Shown here: in pieces, positions 43,498 through 51,329 of the stretch | Numbering within the stretch: position 1 is the first letter of the stretch | Layout: the number at the start of each line of letters is the position of its first letter | Assembly (NCBI RefSeq): GCF_001278055.1 | Contig: NZ_CP010802.1 | Span: 372,001-436,000 of the forward strand | Direction: 5' to 3' | Length of the DNA stretch: 64,000 nucleotides | Origin: Desulfuromonas soudanensis | GTDB taxonomy: Bacteria > Desulfobacterota > Desulfuromonadia > Desulfuromonadales > WTL | Notes under the pieces: generated by a model | Databases searched by the model: none | Told to the model about the DNA's origin: nothing | What the model saw: only the letters and a program-made list of their open reading frames with translations | Program-made: the position numbers and the translations under genes

Positions 43498-44424
43498 CTA
43501 TCCGCAATGTTTCAGAACCCAGCTTGTCACCCCTTTAAGCGAACGAAATTCATCCACCGAGCGCGCCTTGGCCTCCGGGTAGACGTCCTGAACCATTTTT
43601 GTCAGGGCCGTCCCCGGGCCCAATTCGAGAAAGACCCTGCAGCCCATCTCCCAGGCCGCGGCCATGCACGCCGCCCAGTTGAGCGTCTGGGAGATCTGCT
43701 GCGTCAGGGCAGCGATGCCCTCCTCGCGGCGCCGAACCACCGCGCCGCTGATCCCTGCCAGAATGGGAACCGGCGGGTTGGTCAGGGCGGAGGCTTCCAG
43801 CAGGGAGTGAAAGCCCCGGCCGGCTTCGGCGAGGACCGAGGTATGGGAGGGGACGCCGACCTGCAGGCGTCGCACGGTTTGGGCGCCCGTTTCCAGGGCG
43901 AGGGACTCGAGAAGGGTCAGGATCTCCTCGGATCCGCCGACGATGAAATGGTCTGGCCCGTTGACGATGGCCATCTCGGCCCCGGTTTCACGGCAGAGTC
44001 CCTCGATCTGGGCACGTCCCAGCCCGCGCAGGGCGGAGAGGCCGGAGGCCGGAGGAGAGGCCGCATCCATCAGGGCCGCCCGCCGGGTTGCCAGGGACAG
44101 GGTTTCCTCTGTGCTCAGGGCTCCGGCACAGCCATAGGCGGGGAGCTCGCCGAGGCTGTAGCCGCCGAAGACGCGGGGCGTCGGCAGGCGGTTCCGCAGT
44201 GCTGCCCAGGTGGCCAGTTGCAGGGAGGAGATCAGCGGCTGGGCCAGCGCGTTCCGGAAGAGCTCCCGGGGATCCGCTTTCCTGGCCAGAGCATCGGGAG
44301 GGCTCCCCAGGAGATTGGCGGAAAGATGGAGAACCTTGCCGGCCGCTTCGTCCCCGTCCAACAGGTCGAACATCTCCGGATGCTGGTTCCCCTGTCCGGA
44401 GCAGAGAATGCCAAGCCCTTTCAT
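43498..44424 (-). CDS. mdcH: Malonyl-CoA:ACP transacylase of malonate decarboxylase (MdcH)
   Basis: MdcH charges the malonate decarboxylase ACP by transferring malonyl from CoA, the activation step known for the soluble Mdc enzymes. The 308-residue protein has the acyltransferase fold: GILCSGQGNQHPEMF at the N-terminus, the nucleophile elbow VFGGYSLGELPAYG with Ser near residue 90, and the catalytic His in QVGVPSHTSVLAEA. AAGGATG lies before the ATG. Notably the operon also encodes MadH, the alternative ATP-driven activator, so both activation routes coexist. Confidence 0.88.
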   Translation of the reverse strand: MKGLGILCSGQGNQHPEMFDLLDGDEAAGKVLHLSANLLGSPPDALARKADPRELFRNALAQPLISSLQLATWAALRNRLPTPRVFGGYSLGELPAYGCAGALSTEETLSLATRRAALMDAASPPASGLSALRGLGRAQIEGLCRETGAEMAIVNGPDHFIVGGSEEILTLLESLALETGAQTVRRLQVGVPSHTSVLAEAGRGFHSLLEASALTNPPVPILAGISGAVVRRREEGIAALTQQISQTLNWAACMAAAWEMGCRVFLELGPGTALTKMVQDVYPEAKARSVDEFRSLKGVTSWVLKHCG

Positions 44425-44448
44425 GCTTCATCCTTTTCAGGGGTGTTT

Positions 44449-44478
44449 CAAAACGGCTGCGGGCTCGCCGCCGTTTTG
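44449..44478 (-). other. Intra-operon hairpin between mdcB and mdcH
   Basis: CAAAACGGC pairs with GCCGTTTTG around a 12-base loop in the 61-base gap. The minus strand lacks a T-run after the stem, so it is more likely an mRNA-stability hairpin than a terminator. Confidence 0.5.
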
Positions 44479-44485
44479 CCAGAGC

Positions 44486-45364
44486 CTAAGATTGCAGGCG
44501 GTAAACGAACAGCGTCGCGGCGAGAAGGTCGGCACTCCCCCCCGGGCTGAGATTGAGTGCGACGAACTCGCGATGGATGGCGCCGGCATGAAGCTGCCAG
44601 CCGGGACGATGAACCCCGCCGGCGGCGAGAAAGGCCCGGGCCGACTCCTGAGCGAAGGTCAACCCCTGCTCTCCCCCCCGATAGAGAAGGTTCGTATCGG
44701 GGAGGACCTCCATCAGAGCGAACAGGCATTGGACCGCGGCGCTGTTCGGGTCGGCACCTTGATGGAGACTTTTTTGCAGCGCCGGCAGGCCGACCTTGAA
44801 CACGTGGGGGAAACCGGAGGATGCCTCGAGGAGGGCACCCCCGACGCCGTGATTTGCGGCGACCTGACTGCCGTGACTGATCCTGGGCAACCGGGTGCCA
44901 TGCAGGCGGATGGCCTCCCCCCAGCGCTCACGGACGACTACCGCCAGTGCCTCGTTTTGCAGCGACAGGTCGGCGTTCCGAAGGTGCCCTGCGGCGGCGG
45001 CCAAAAGCCCGAGGTTGAAGATCGCCCCGCGATGGGTGTTGACCCCCCGCGTTGCTTTGAGCATCCGCTCTTCGGCAGCGATGCCGAGCTCCTTTAAGGC
45101 GGCAAAAGGGGCGTTGCCCATGCCGGCCAGGGCAATCTCGCGGAAATACCCGCGCAGGGAAAAGAGACTGCGGAAAAAGGTGGCGGCGTCCATGTCACTG
45201 TGGCTGCCGCTGTCGACAGGGCTGACCAGCCCGGGTTTGGGGTAGGCGCTCAGCTCCTGATGGAGGGACTGCAGGGCGGCCAGGCCGATGGACCGGGGGG
45301 AAGGACGATCGATCGGCCGGGGGAAAAACCTTGGGCCGGGATGTGTTTTCGGCTGTTTGTTCAT
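44486..45364 (-). CDS. mdcB: Triphosphoribosyl-dephospho-CoA synthase (MdcB)
   Basis: MdcB (CitG family) condenses ATP and dephospho-CoA to the precursor of the prosthetic group carried by the malonate decarboxylase ACP. The 292-residue protein has LAALQSLHQELSAYPKPGLV, the conserved metal/phosphate region SPVDSGSHSDMDAATFFRSL and the late GVNTHRGAIFNLGLLAAAAGH, plus NLSPGGSADLLAATLFV at the C-terminus, all typical of the family. GGGGAGGACC precedes the ATG. It is the only copy in the window and probably serves both ACPs. Confidence 0.92.
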   Translation of the reverse strand: MNKQPKTHPGPRFFPRPIDRPSPRSIGLAALQSLHQELSAYPKPGLVSPVDSGSHSDMDAATFFRSLFSLRGYFREIALAGMGNAPFAALKELGIAAEERMLKATRGVNTHRGAIFNLGLLAAAAGHLRNADLSLQNEALAVVVRERWGEAIRLHGTRLPRISHGSQVAANHGVGGALLEASSGFPHVFKVGLPALQKSLHQGADPNSAAVQCLFALMEVLPDTNLLYRGGEQGLTFAQESARAFLAAGGVHRPGWQLHAGAIHREFVALNLSPGGSADLLAATLFVYRLQS

Positions 45365-45410
45365 GGTGGTCCTCCCCGGGAAACGACAGGCCTAAACTGA
45401 ATCCAACCCA

Positions 45411-46067
45411 CTACAGGGTTGAGATCAGATCGGCGAAACGTTCGCCCTGCACGATAATATGATCTTTAAGGAGGTTTGCCGCCAGTTCGCCGTCACCGGT
45501 GACGATCGCCATATAGACTTCGGTATGCTCCTCATGGGAGGTTCTCATCCGGTCCCTTACCCGCAGCTGAAGGCGCCGGTAGGCACTCACCCGACGTTTG
45601 AGGTTTTTGCATTCGTCGATCAGGAAGCCGTTATGGCTGGCCGCATAGAGGGCGGAATGAAACTCTTCGTTCCGCCGGTAATATTCATCCGGGTCGTTCT
45701 TTTCTCCGGCCTCCTTGCAGGCCTGATGGGCTTCAAGCAAGGCATGCTGGTCAGCATCGGTCATGCGCCGGGCAGCAAGCCGCCCGCACATCGCTTCGAG
45801 TTCGGCCATCACCTCGAACATTTCGCAGATGCGCTGCGGGCTGACTTCGGCGACGACGGCACTGCGCCGCGGCTGCATGACGATCAGCCCTGAAAAAGCC
45901 AGTTGCATCAGCGCTTCGCGAACCGGCGTCCTTGATACCTTGAATTCCGTCGCCAGTTCCGTCTCGTCAAGCGGCATGCCCGGCAGGTAGATACCGGTGG
46001 CAATGCGCTCCTCGATTATTTCCCGCAGTCGCTCTGAACGACGTAACGGGATTGGCCCCTTCACCAT
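45411..46067 (-). CDS. GntR-family (FCD) regulator, likely of the Na+-pumping malonate operon
   Basis: The 218-residue protein has a winged helix (LREIIEERIATGIYLPGMPL, then SRTPVREALMQLAFSGLI) and a C-terminal FCD ligand domain with metal-binding His residues (ALLEAHQA, NEEFHSALY, EHTEVYMA). FadR-type regulators with FCD domains sense organic acids such as malonate, lactate or pyruvate. The start at the ATG five bases after GAGGT was preferred over an upstream GTG. It lies within the malonate operon and is the natural candidate for binding the TTGTATAC sites at the operon promoter. Confidence 0.9.
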   Translation of the reverse strand: MVKGPIPLRRSERLREIIEERIATGIYLPGMPLDETELATEFKVSRTPVREALMQLAFSGLIVMQPRRSAVVAEVSPQRICEMFEVMAELEAMCGRLAARRMTDADQHALLEAHQACKEAGEKNDPDEYYRRNEEFHSALYAASHNGFLIDECKNLKRRVSAYRRLQLRVRDRMRTSHEEHTEVYMAIVTGDGELAANLLKDHIIVQGERFADLISTL

Positions 46068-46145
46068 GGGTGACCTCACGTTTTAAGGTTTCTCGGCATG
46101 GCCCCGTGGAGCCGATGTTGAACCGGCCGTAGAGGCTCGGGCCTG

Positions 46146-46355
46146 TTATTCGATGATCAGAAGGACGTCCCCTGCATTGATGCGGGCACCGGCCACGACC
46201 TTGATCGCCGTAACCGTACCGTCGCAGGGGCTGGGAATTGGATTCTTCATCTTCATCGCTTCGCAGACGATGACTTTCTGCCCCTTCTCCACCTTATCGC
46301 CGACATTGACGTTTATCGCTTCCACTTTACCCGGCATTCTTGCTTTGATTTCCAC
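46146..46355 (-). CDS. madF: Biotin carrier protein of the Na+-pumping malonate decarboxylase (MadF)
   Basis: MadF accepts the carboxyl group from malonyl-ACP on its biotin and passes it to the MadB membrane pump. The 69-residue protein is a stand-alone biotinyl domain with the biotin-accepting Lys35 in CEAMKMKNPI and the second half GTVTAIKVVAGARINAGDVL. The start is GTG, supported by AGGAGG six bases upstream. A biotin carrier is found only in the Malonomonas-type system, not in soluble Mdc enzymes, so it is diagnostic for the pump type. Confidence 0.95.
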   Translation of the reverse strand: MEIKARMPGKVEAINVNVGDKVEKGQKVIVCEAMKMKNPIPSPCDGTVTAIKVVAGARINAGDVLLIIE

Positions 46356-46424
46356 AATTAACCTCCTGTGAGTTATTATTCGAGTCAGTTCAAGGACGAA
46401 GGACAGGCATAAAAATCCTCCCTG

Positions 46425-47201
46425 TTATCCGTTCTCCGTTATACCGGATACGGCGGTGACAAGGATCCAGCTGTGGGTGAATCGGAGGTCGCCATCGGCT
46501 TCGTGCAATTGAATTCCCGCCTGGAGACCGGCTCGGGACAAGGCCCCCATGACCTCGCGGATCGGTTCGGTGCGTCCCGGCACCGAGACGATTCGCGCCC
46601 ATTCGGAAAAGTTGCGCGGCTGTTGCCAATCTTCCTCCGCCGTCGATTCGAAGCCGCCGAAACGCAGGGCGGCCAGAAATTCCTCCCTTGAGAACATGTG
46701 CACATGCGTCGGATCGCGCAACTGTTCAAGGGCGTTATGCAGCCTCGATTCCGTCGGGTCCGGGGAGGAGAGGATATCCGCCGCGATCAACCTCCCCTGC
46801 GGGCGCAGGACACGGCGGCACTCGGCAAGAACCGCCTGGATATCGGTAAAATGGTGAAAGGACAGGCGGGTGACGATGACGTCGAACTCGGCGGCGCAAA
46901 AGGGGAGGGCCTCGGCGAAAGCCTCGCAAAAGGTCACGTTGGACCGGCCGGATTTCTCCAGACGCGCCCGGGCCAGGGCCAGCATTTCGGGGGTGGCGTC
47001 CAGGCAGACCAGTTCGGAGGCGAGCGGAGCGATGGCTTCGGCGACGATGCCGGGTCCGCAGGCGATCTCCAGAACCCGACCGGCCGGGGCCGGACCGAGG
47101 GCGGCGCCGATGCTTCGCAGGGTCCGGGCATCCTGAAACGCCGGCGCCGAAGCCATACGGGTGGCCTGACGGCCGAATTCTTCCTGGATCTGCTCAGCCA
47201 T
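46425..47201 (-). CDS. SAM-dependent methyltransferase inside the malonate operon
   Basis: The 258-residue class I methyltransferase has the SAM-binding motif VLEIACGPGIVAEAIAP near residue 43, acidic LVCLDATPEMLALAR, and FDVIVTRLSFHHFTDI, resembling the UbiE/BioC group. The N-terminus EQIQEEFGRQATRMASAPAF is like these proteins. Its start overlaps the mdcG stop by eight bases, so it is translationally coupled. No methyltransferase belongs to the known mad or mdc gene sets. A BioC-like role in biotin supply is one possibility, given the adjacent biotin carrier, but it is speculative. Confidence 0.85.
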   Translation of the reverse strand: MAEQIQEEFGRQATRMASAPAFQDARTLRSIGAALGPAPAGRVLEIACGPGIVAEAIAPLASELVCLDATPEMLALARARLEKSGRSNVTFCEAFAEALPFCAAEFDVIVTRLSFHHFTDIQAVLAECRRVLRPQGRLIAADILSSPDPTESRLHNALEQLRDPTHVHMFSREEFLAALRFGGFESTAEEDWQQPRNFSEWARIVSVPGRTEPIREVMGALSRAGLQAGIQLHEADGDLRFTHSWILVTAVSGITENG

Positions 47202-47931
47202 GGCCACCCCCTGTCATGGGCAGGCTGGTTGGCAACTCCTCCTGCGGCAGTTCCGTCCATAGCCTTTCCCGGGGAAAGAGGGCGACATCGGCGAGGCTTT
47301 TGCCGAGAACCGTCTGTCCCTCGCCGAAGAGTTCCTTCAGGTGCACCCCGTAGCCATTGGGCAGGTCGAGTTCGATGTCGATGCGCAGGGCAAAGTCCCT
47401 TTCGATGTCGGCGATTTTGCAGAGAAATTCAAAGAGCGCCTCCCGGGGGGCAGGCGCCACCAGGAGGTCCAGGTCCGAGTCCTGGTGGGTGCAGGGCAAT
47501 CCCGTATAAAGCTCCGATGCGGCCGAACCCCAGACTCCGAGACAAAGACCTAAGGCCCGGGCCTCTCTCCTGGCCGCCGCAAGGGCCCCGGTGCATGGAT
47601 TGCGGGGTGGGGGACCGGGCCATAACAGGAGTTCGTAGGGACTCGTTGTCGTCGCGATATCCTCCCGACGGACAAAGGCGGCGACCCGCAGACGCCCGTC
47701 TCGACCGGGGAGAGGGGCACTGAAGCCGACCGGGATCCAACCGGGGCGCAGGGGCCCCTCTTCCCGGCGGACCACGCCCGGGACCCGTGCCCCCGCCATT
47801 TCCGGCAGCAGAACGGGTGCATAGCGTTCCCTGAGCAGCGGTCCGTCGGGGGCGCTTCCCGCCAAATCGGCGAGAATGGCGTCTCGTCCGCTGTCGGTGA
47901 TGTCCAGCAGGGTGTGCCGCTTCAGGTTCAT
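47194..47931 (-). CDS. mdcG: Holo-ACP synthase of malonate decarboxylase (MdcG/MadK-like)
   Basis: This enzyme transfers the phosphoribosyl-dephospho-CoA group from the MdcB product to a serine of the ACP subunit. The 245-residue protein has the nucleotidyltransferase signature WGSAASELYTGL followed by HQDSDLDLLVAP with the catalytic Asp pair, and an N-terminal LRERYAPVLLPEM that is typical of MdcG. GAGGGAG precedes the ATG. Only one copy is present although two ACP subunits are encoded. Confidence 0.9.
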   Translation of the reverse strand: MNLKRHTLLDITDSGRDAILADLAGSAPDGPLLRERYAPVLLPEMAGARVPGVVRREEGPLRPGWIPVGFSAPLPGRDGRLRVAAFVRREDIATTTSPYELLLWPGPPPRNPCTGALAAARREARALGLCLGVWGSAASELYTGLPCTHQDSDLDLLVAPAPREALFEFLCKIADIERDFALRIDIELDLPNGYGVHLKELFGEGQTVLGKSLADVALFPRERLWTELPQEELPTSLPMTGGGHG

Positions 47932-47967
47932 GCTCTCCCTCGATCGTGAGTTTTTAAGCCGTGGCGT

Positions 47968-49080
47968 TCAGCGGGTCTTGTGCCAGGTCGGGTCTGTTTT
48001 GGCCGTCTGTTGCAGTTCGAGCTGGGCCTGGACCATGAGATCAAACATCCGGGTCTTCCCGGGTCCGGTGAAGACGGCCGCCACCTCCGGGCAACAGCCC
48101 CGCGCGCCAAGGGCCGGCACCAGCTCCAGGACGCTCTCCGGTGCACCGAGCTTCAGATCGGGCCGGACCTTCACGACCCGCCCCTTGATGCGCAGGATCG
48201 TCCTGGCAACGCGGCCCACCGTTTCTGCCGAACCGAGAGTGGTGGCACTGACATAGACTTCATATTCCGGATGGGTGCGCTGGCGGCGATAGGTGATGAT
48301 TTCTCCTGCGGGCTGTCCGGCCACCCGGCAGACATGGCCGGAGGCGCTGATGGGAAAGCTGTCCCCCATCGGCAGTCCGCCCACCACAAGTTCGCTGAAA
48401 TGCTCCTGGTGGGACGAGGGGATGAGGCCGATATCGTCGCGCAGCGGGATGCCGTCCAGGGTCAGCCAGCCGAATTCCTGGCAGCCGTAGAGATCGTGCA
48501 CCTGCCAGCCAAAGGTTTCAGCGATCGGCAGGAGTTCCAGGTCGAGGGTCGTGCCGGCCGTGAAGAGGATCAGGTCGCGGGGGATCCGGTCTGCCAGCCC
48601 GAGGGTGCGGGCTTCTTCCAGCGAGGCGCGTATAAAACTGGATTCACCCAGGACAACGGCCGGCTTGTCCCTGCACAACGTCAGGATGAAGGCATCGCGG
48701 CTGGAGCGTTGGGGAAAGTTCCAGGTCAGGCCGAATTCGGTCAGGGCCGCCGTCGGAAAGACATTCACCAACGGCGCGTAGGAGACCAGGAGATGACTGC
48801 CGGGGGAGACCCCCGCCAGCCGGAAGGCCTTGAGGGACGCCCTGGCTCTTTCGGGGAGTTCGGCATGGGTGACGCCGACGATATTCTGGAAGGCGGTGGA
48901 CCCGGTGGTGAAACTCACGAAGGCCAGATTGTAGGGAGTATGAATCTCCTCGATGACGTGCGCGGCCGTCGCGCCGGCAATCCCCTTGTCGGCGAGGGTG
49001 CGCCGGTCCACCGTTTCCAGGGTCGGCGCCGTAGCGAATTCATCCACCATGTCCGCAAGATTTTTCAACAGGTCCGACAT
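47968..49080 (-). CDS. madH: Acetate:ACP-SH ligase of the Na+-pumping system (MadH)
   Basis: In Malonomonas rubra MadH activates the decarboxylase by ATP-dependent acetylation of the ACP thiol. The 370-residue protein belongs to the AMP-forming adenylate ligases: AFVSFTTGSTAFQNIVGVTH is the phosphate-binding loop, LILFTAGTTLDLELLP and VHDLYGCQEFGWLTLDG are later core motifs, and RILRIKGRVVKVRPDLKLG resembles the hinge/C-terminal part. It is shorter than acyl-CoA synthetases. It lies between MadD and MdcG. Confidence 0.87.
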   Translation of the reverse strand: MSDLLKNLADMVDEFATAPTLETVDRRTLADKGIAGATAAHVIEEIHTPYNLAFVSFTTGSTAFQNIVGVTHAELPERARASLKAFRLAGVSPGSHLLVSYAPLVNVFPTAALTEFGLTWNFPQRSSRDAFILTLCRDKPAVVLGESSFIRASLEEARTLGLADRIPRDLILFTAGTTLDLELLPIAETFGWQVHDLYGCQEFGWLTLDGIPLRDDIGLIPSSHQEHFSELVVGGLPMGDSFPISASGHVCRVAGQPAGEIITYRRQRTHPEYEVYVSATTLGSAETVGRVARTILRIKGRVVKVRPDLKLGAPESVLELVPALGARGCCPEVAAVFTGPGKTRMFDLMVQAQLELQQTAKTDPTWHKTR

Positions 49081-49128
49081 GCCCCATCCTTTCCCAGCGT
49101 CCCGTTAGAGGAACCGAGCCCCAGCAGG

Positions 49129-50007
49129 TTAAGACAGATATCTTCCGGATACTGCGGCAAACTCGTCATCCATTGTCTGCATAACCTTGCGCCGGGTCAG
49201 ACGGCTCCCTCTTTCGGCGGCCAGGAGACCCCGTCCCCAGGGACCGAGCTCCTCGTCCCTGCCGGCGAGTTTTTTCCCCCGCACTTCAGCGACATGGGCA
49301 ATGACCCGCTCACGCATGGCTTCGATGCTGTCGATGAGCTCCTCCACACCGCCAAGCTGATAAAAGAAGTCCGGGCCGGCGGCAAAGACCGGGTTGTCCC
49401 TGGCCAGTTCCTGCAGCCACTCGATATCGAGCTTGGTGATGCGGGAAATGCTGGTGATCGGCATCACGTGGATCATGGTATGGAACTGGGGGCCGAGGGA
49501 CAAGACATGGTCGGCCTGCAGGCCATGGCAGAGGAATCCGCCGGAGATGGCCCGCCCGACGACGATCGCCACGATCGGATGCCCCGCTTTGCGGGCTTCG
49601 GCCAGCGCCAGCTGGTAGGCACCGGTGGCCTTGTTCATGCCGAAGATCTCCTCCTGCTTGCCGGGGCCGTTGCCGGGGGTGTCGACGATCAGAAGGAGGG
49701 GGCGTTTTTCGGCCAGGGGCCGGTCGCGATCGGCCCTGATGCTGTGGTAGACAGCAAGGGCCATTTTATACCCCTCTTCCAGGCCGATGATGCCGGCGTA
49801 GACCACGGGGAATTTGGGATTGGCGGTCATGGCGTCGCTGGCAATGACCGTGCAGGCCTCGCCGTTGAGCGCGGCGGTGCCGATGACGGCGCTGGCGCCG
49901 AAATCCTCGTCGGTCACCCGCAGGTCACCGACTTCCCCCTCCCGGAAACTTTCGGGATCCACGATCATCTCTAGGGCGGCACGCCCCTGGCCGATCAGAT
50001 CTTCCAT
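49129..50007 (-). CDS. madD: Carboxyltransferase gamma-type subunit (MadD)
   Basis: MadD with MadC forms the carboxyltransferase that moves CO2 from malonyl-ACP to biotin of MadF. The 292-residue protein has the crotonase-like fold of carboxyltransferases: LLIVDTPGNGPGKQEEIFGM, the oxyanion-hole segment GRAISGGFLCHGLQADHV and IHVMPITSISRITKLDIEWL. It has a paralogue in the second cluster (55303-56001) which is about 60 residues shorter. GGGGG precedes the ATG. It lies nine bases after madC. Confidence 0.9.
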   Translation of the reverse strand: MEDLIGQGRAALEMIVDPESFREGEVGDLRVTDEDFGASAVIGTAALNGEACTVIASDAMTANPKFPVVYAGIIGLEEGYKMALAVYHSIRADRDRPLAEKRPLLLIVDTPGNGPGKQEEIFGMNKATGAYQLALAEARKAGHPIVAIVVGRAISGGFLCHGLQADHVLSLGPQFHTMIHVMPITSISRITKLDIEWLQELARDNPVFAAGPDFFYQLGGVEELIDSIEAMRERVIAHVAEVRGKKLAGRDEELGPWGRGLLAAERGSRLTRRKVMQTMDDEFAAVSGRYLS

Positions 50008-50016
50008 GTTATCCCC

Positions 50017-50982
50017 CTAGCAGAGGTTCGTGAGGCGTTTGACCGTTTGCAGAAACTCGTCGAGTGGCATATCCGTCAGGTCGTCGGGATTTTCATTCCC
50101 CGCGGCTCTCCAGACATCCCTGGCGTCTTTCGGGGCGGTGGCGACACAAAGGTCAACCCACCTGAGCTGAGCCCGGATCTTTTCCAGGCTGCCGATACAG
50201 CTCAGGGCCGCTATCTCCGCATAGGGTTTGGCCAGGACTTTCTGCAGGGCGGCGCGGAAGGCGGCGATGGAGTCGGCCACCAGGAAATTGCAGTCGCCCA
50301 TGATGTATTTATGCCTGCCGCCGGTGGTCCGGTAAACCAGGGCCCGGTCCGAGGCATCGAACTCGTCTTTCCCCAATTCTTCTTCGATGACCTCGGGGCC
50401 GGTCAGCCCGAGACGTCCGAACTGGCTCATGATAATCGCGTCGGTGGCCGCCGCCACGAAACCCATGCCGCCAAAACAACCGACCCGGCTGCCGATCAAG
50501 GAGACGATGGGCACCTTCCCCTTGCAGTCTTGAAACTGATCCATCAGTTCCGCGTGCGCCAGCAGACCCGCATTGGCTTCATGCAGCCGGACGCCGCCGG
50601 TTTCGAAGGAGATGACCACCGCCGGGCGCTTTGCCTCGGGGAGCTCCGGGTTGGCGGCCAGCATCCTGTCGTAGGCCTTGCGGGCCAGGCGCACAATGTT
50701 GACCAGCTTCGCTCCGTGCACTTCGCCGACGGATCCGCCGATAAAGCGCCCTTCCTGGGAAGCCACGAACAGGGGTTTTGTGCCGAGCAGGCCGACGCCG
50801 GTGACGATGCCGTCATCGAATTCCACCGCCTCGCCGAGCAGGGGGAGATGCGGACTGGAAAACCGGTGCCTGGGTCCGGCCAGTTCGGTGAAGGTGCCGG
50901 CATCCACCAGGCCGAGGGCGCGGGTGCGCGCGCTGCACTCGAGGAAACTGCGTTGCTGAAGGCTGTCCCATCGGCTAGACAT
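50017..50982 (-). CDS. madC: Carboxyltransferase beta-type subunit (MadC)
   Basis: The 321-residue protein is the partner of MadD. It has LPLLGEAVEFDDGIVTGVG, SQEGRFIGGSVGEVHGAKL, the acyl-binding ETGGVRLHEANAGLLAHAE and GRVGCFGGMG-like SRVGCFGGMGFVAAATDAII, with EFDASDRALVYRTTGGRHK later. The start, eight bases inside the madE gene, has GGAGG six bases upstream; the longer open frame is the madE region read out of phase. Its paralogue in the second cluster is at 55998-56912. Confidence 0.9.
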   Translation of the reverse strand: MSSRWDSLQQRSFLECSARTRALGLVDAGTFTELAGPRHRFSSPHLPLLGEAVEFDDGIVTGVGLLGTKPLFVASQEGRFIGGSVGEVHGAKLVNIVRLARKAYDRMLAANPELPEAKRPAVVISFETGGVRLHEANAGLLAHAELMDQFQDCKGKVPIVSLIGSRVGCFGGMGFVAAATDAIIMSQFGRLGLTGPEVIEEELGKDEFDASDRALVYRTTGGRHKYIMGDCNFLVADSIAAFRAALQKVLAKPYAEIAALSCIGSLEKIRAQLRWVDLCVATAPKDARDVWRAAGNENPDDLTDMPLDEFLQTVKRLTNLC

Positions 50983-51310
50983 CCCGATCCTCCCCGGATA
51001 TTTCCGACAGCGCCTGGCGCAGTCGCAGCGAGACGACGACCGGAGTCGCGTTGTTGTCATTGATCTCAAGGACGGCGTTGGCCACTCCGGTGTCGTTGAC
51101 AAATCGCTCCAGGACGCGCCGCCACACTTCGGCATAGCCGGTGACCGGGGTGACGATTTTCACCCTGACCGCACCGCAGAGGTCCCGGGGCTCCATGATG
51201 ACTTCCATGTCACCGGAACCGACCACGCCGAAATGGAGGAAATCCGCGGGAAAGTCCCGGGGTTTTTCCGCTTTCAACTCAAAGATGAGTTCATGCAGCT
51301 GTTTTGCCAT
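50975..51310 (-). CDS. madE: Acyl-carrier subunit of malonate decarboxylase (MadE)
   Basis: MadE is the ACP that carries acetyl and malonyl groups on the phosphoribosyl-dephospho-CoA arm. The 111-residue protein has the attachment region FGVVGSGDMEVIMEP; Ser32 is the expected modified residue by comparison with the MdcC family. The C-terminal part ENDNNATPVVVSLRLRQAL is also family-like. GGAGGT precedes the ATG. It is a paralogue of the smaller ACP at 56909-57226. Confidence 0.92.
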   Translation of the reverse strand: MAKQLHELIFELKAEKPRDFPADFLHFGVVGSGDMEVIMEPRDLCGAVRVKIVTPVTGYAEVWRRVLERFVNDTGVANAVLEINDNNATPVVVSLRLRQALSEISGEDRDV

Positions 51311-51329
51311 AATGCAGGACCTCCGGTTG

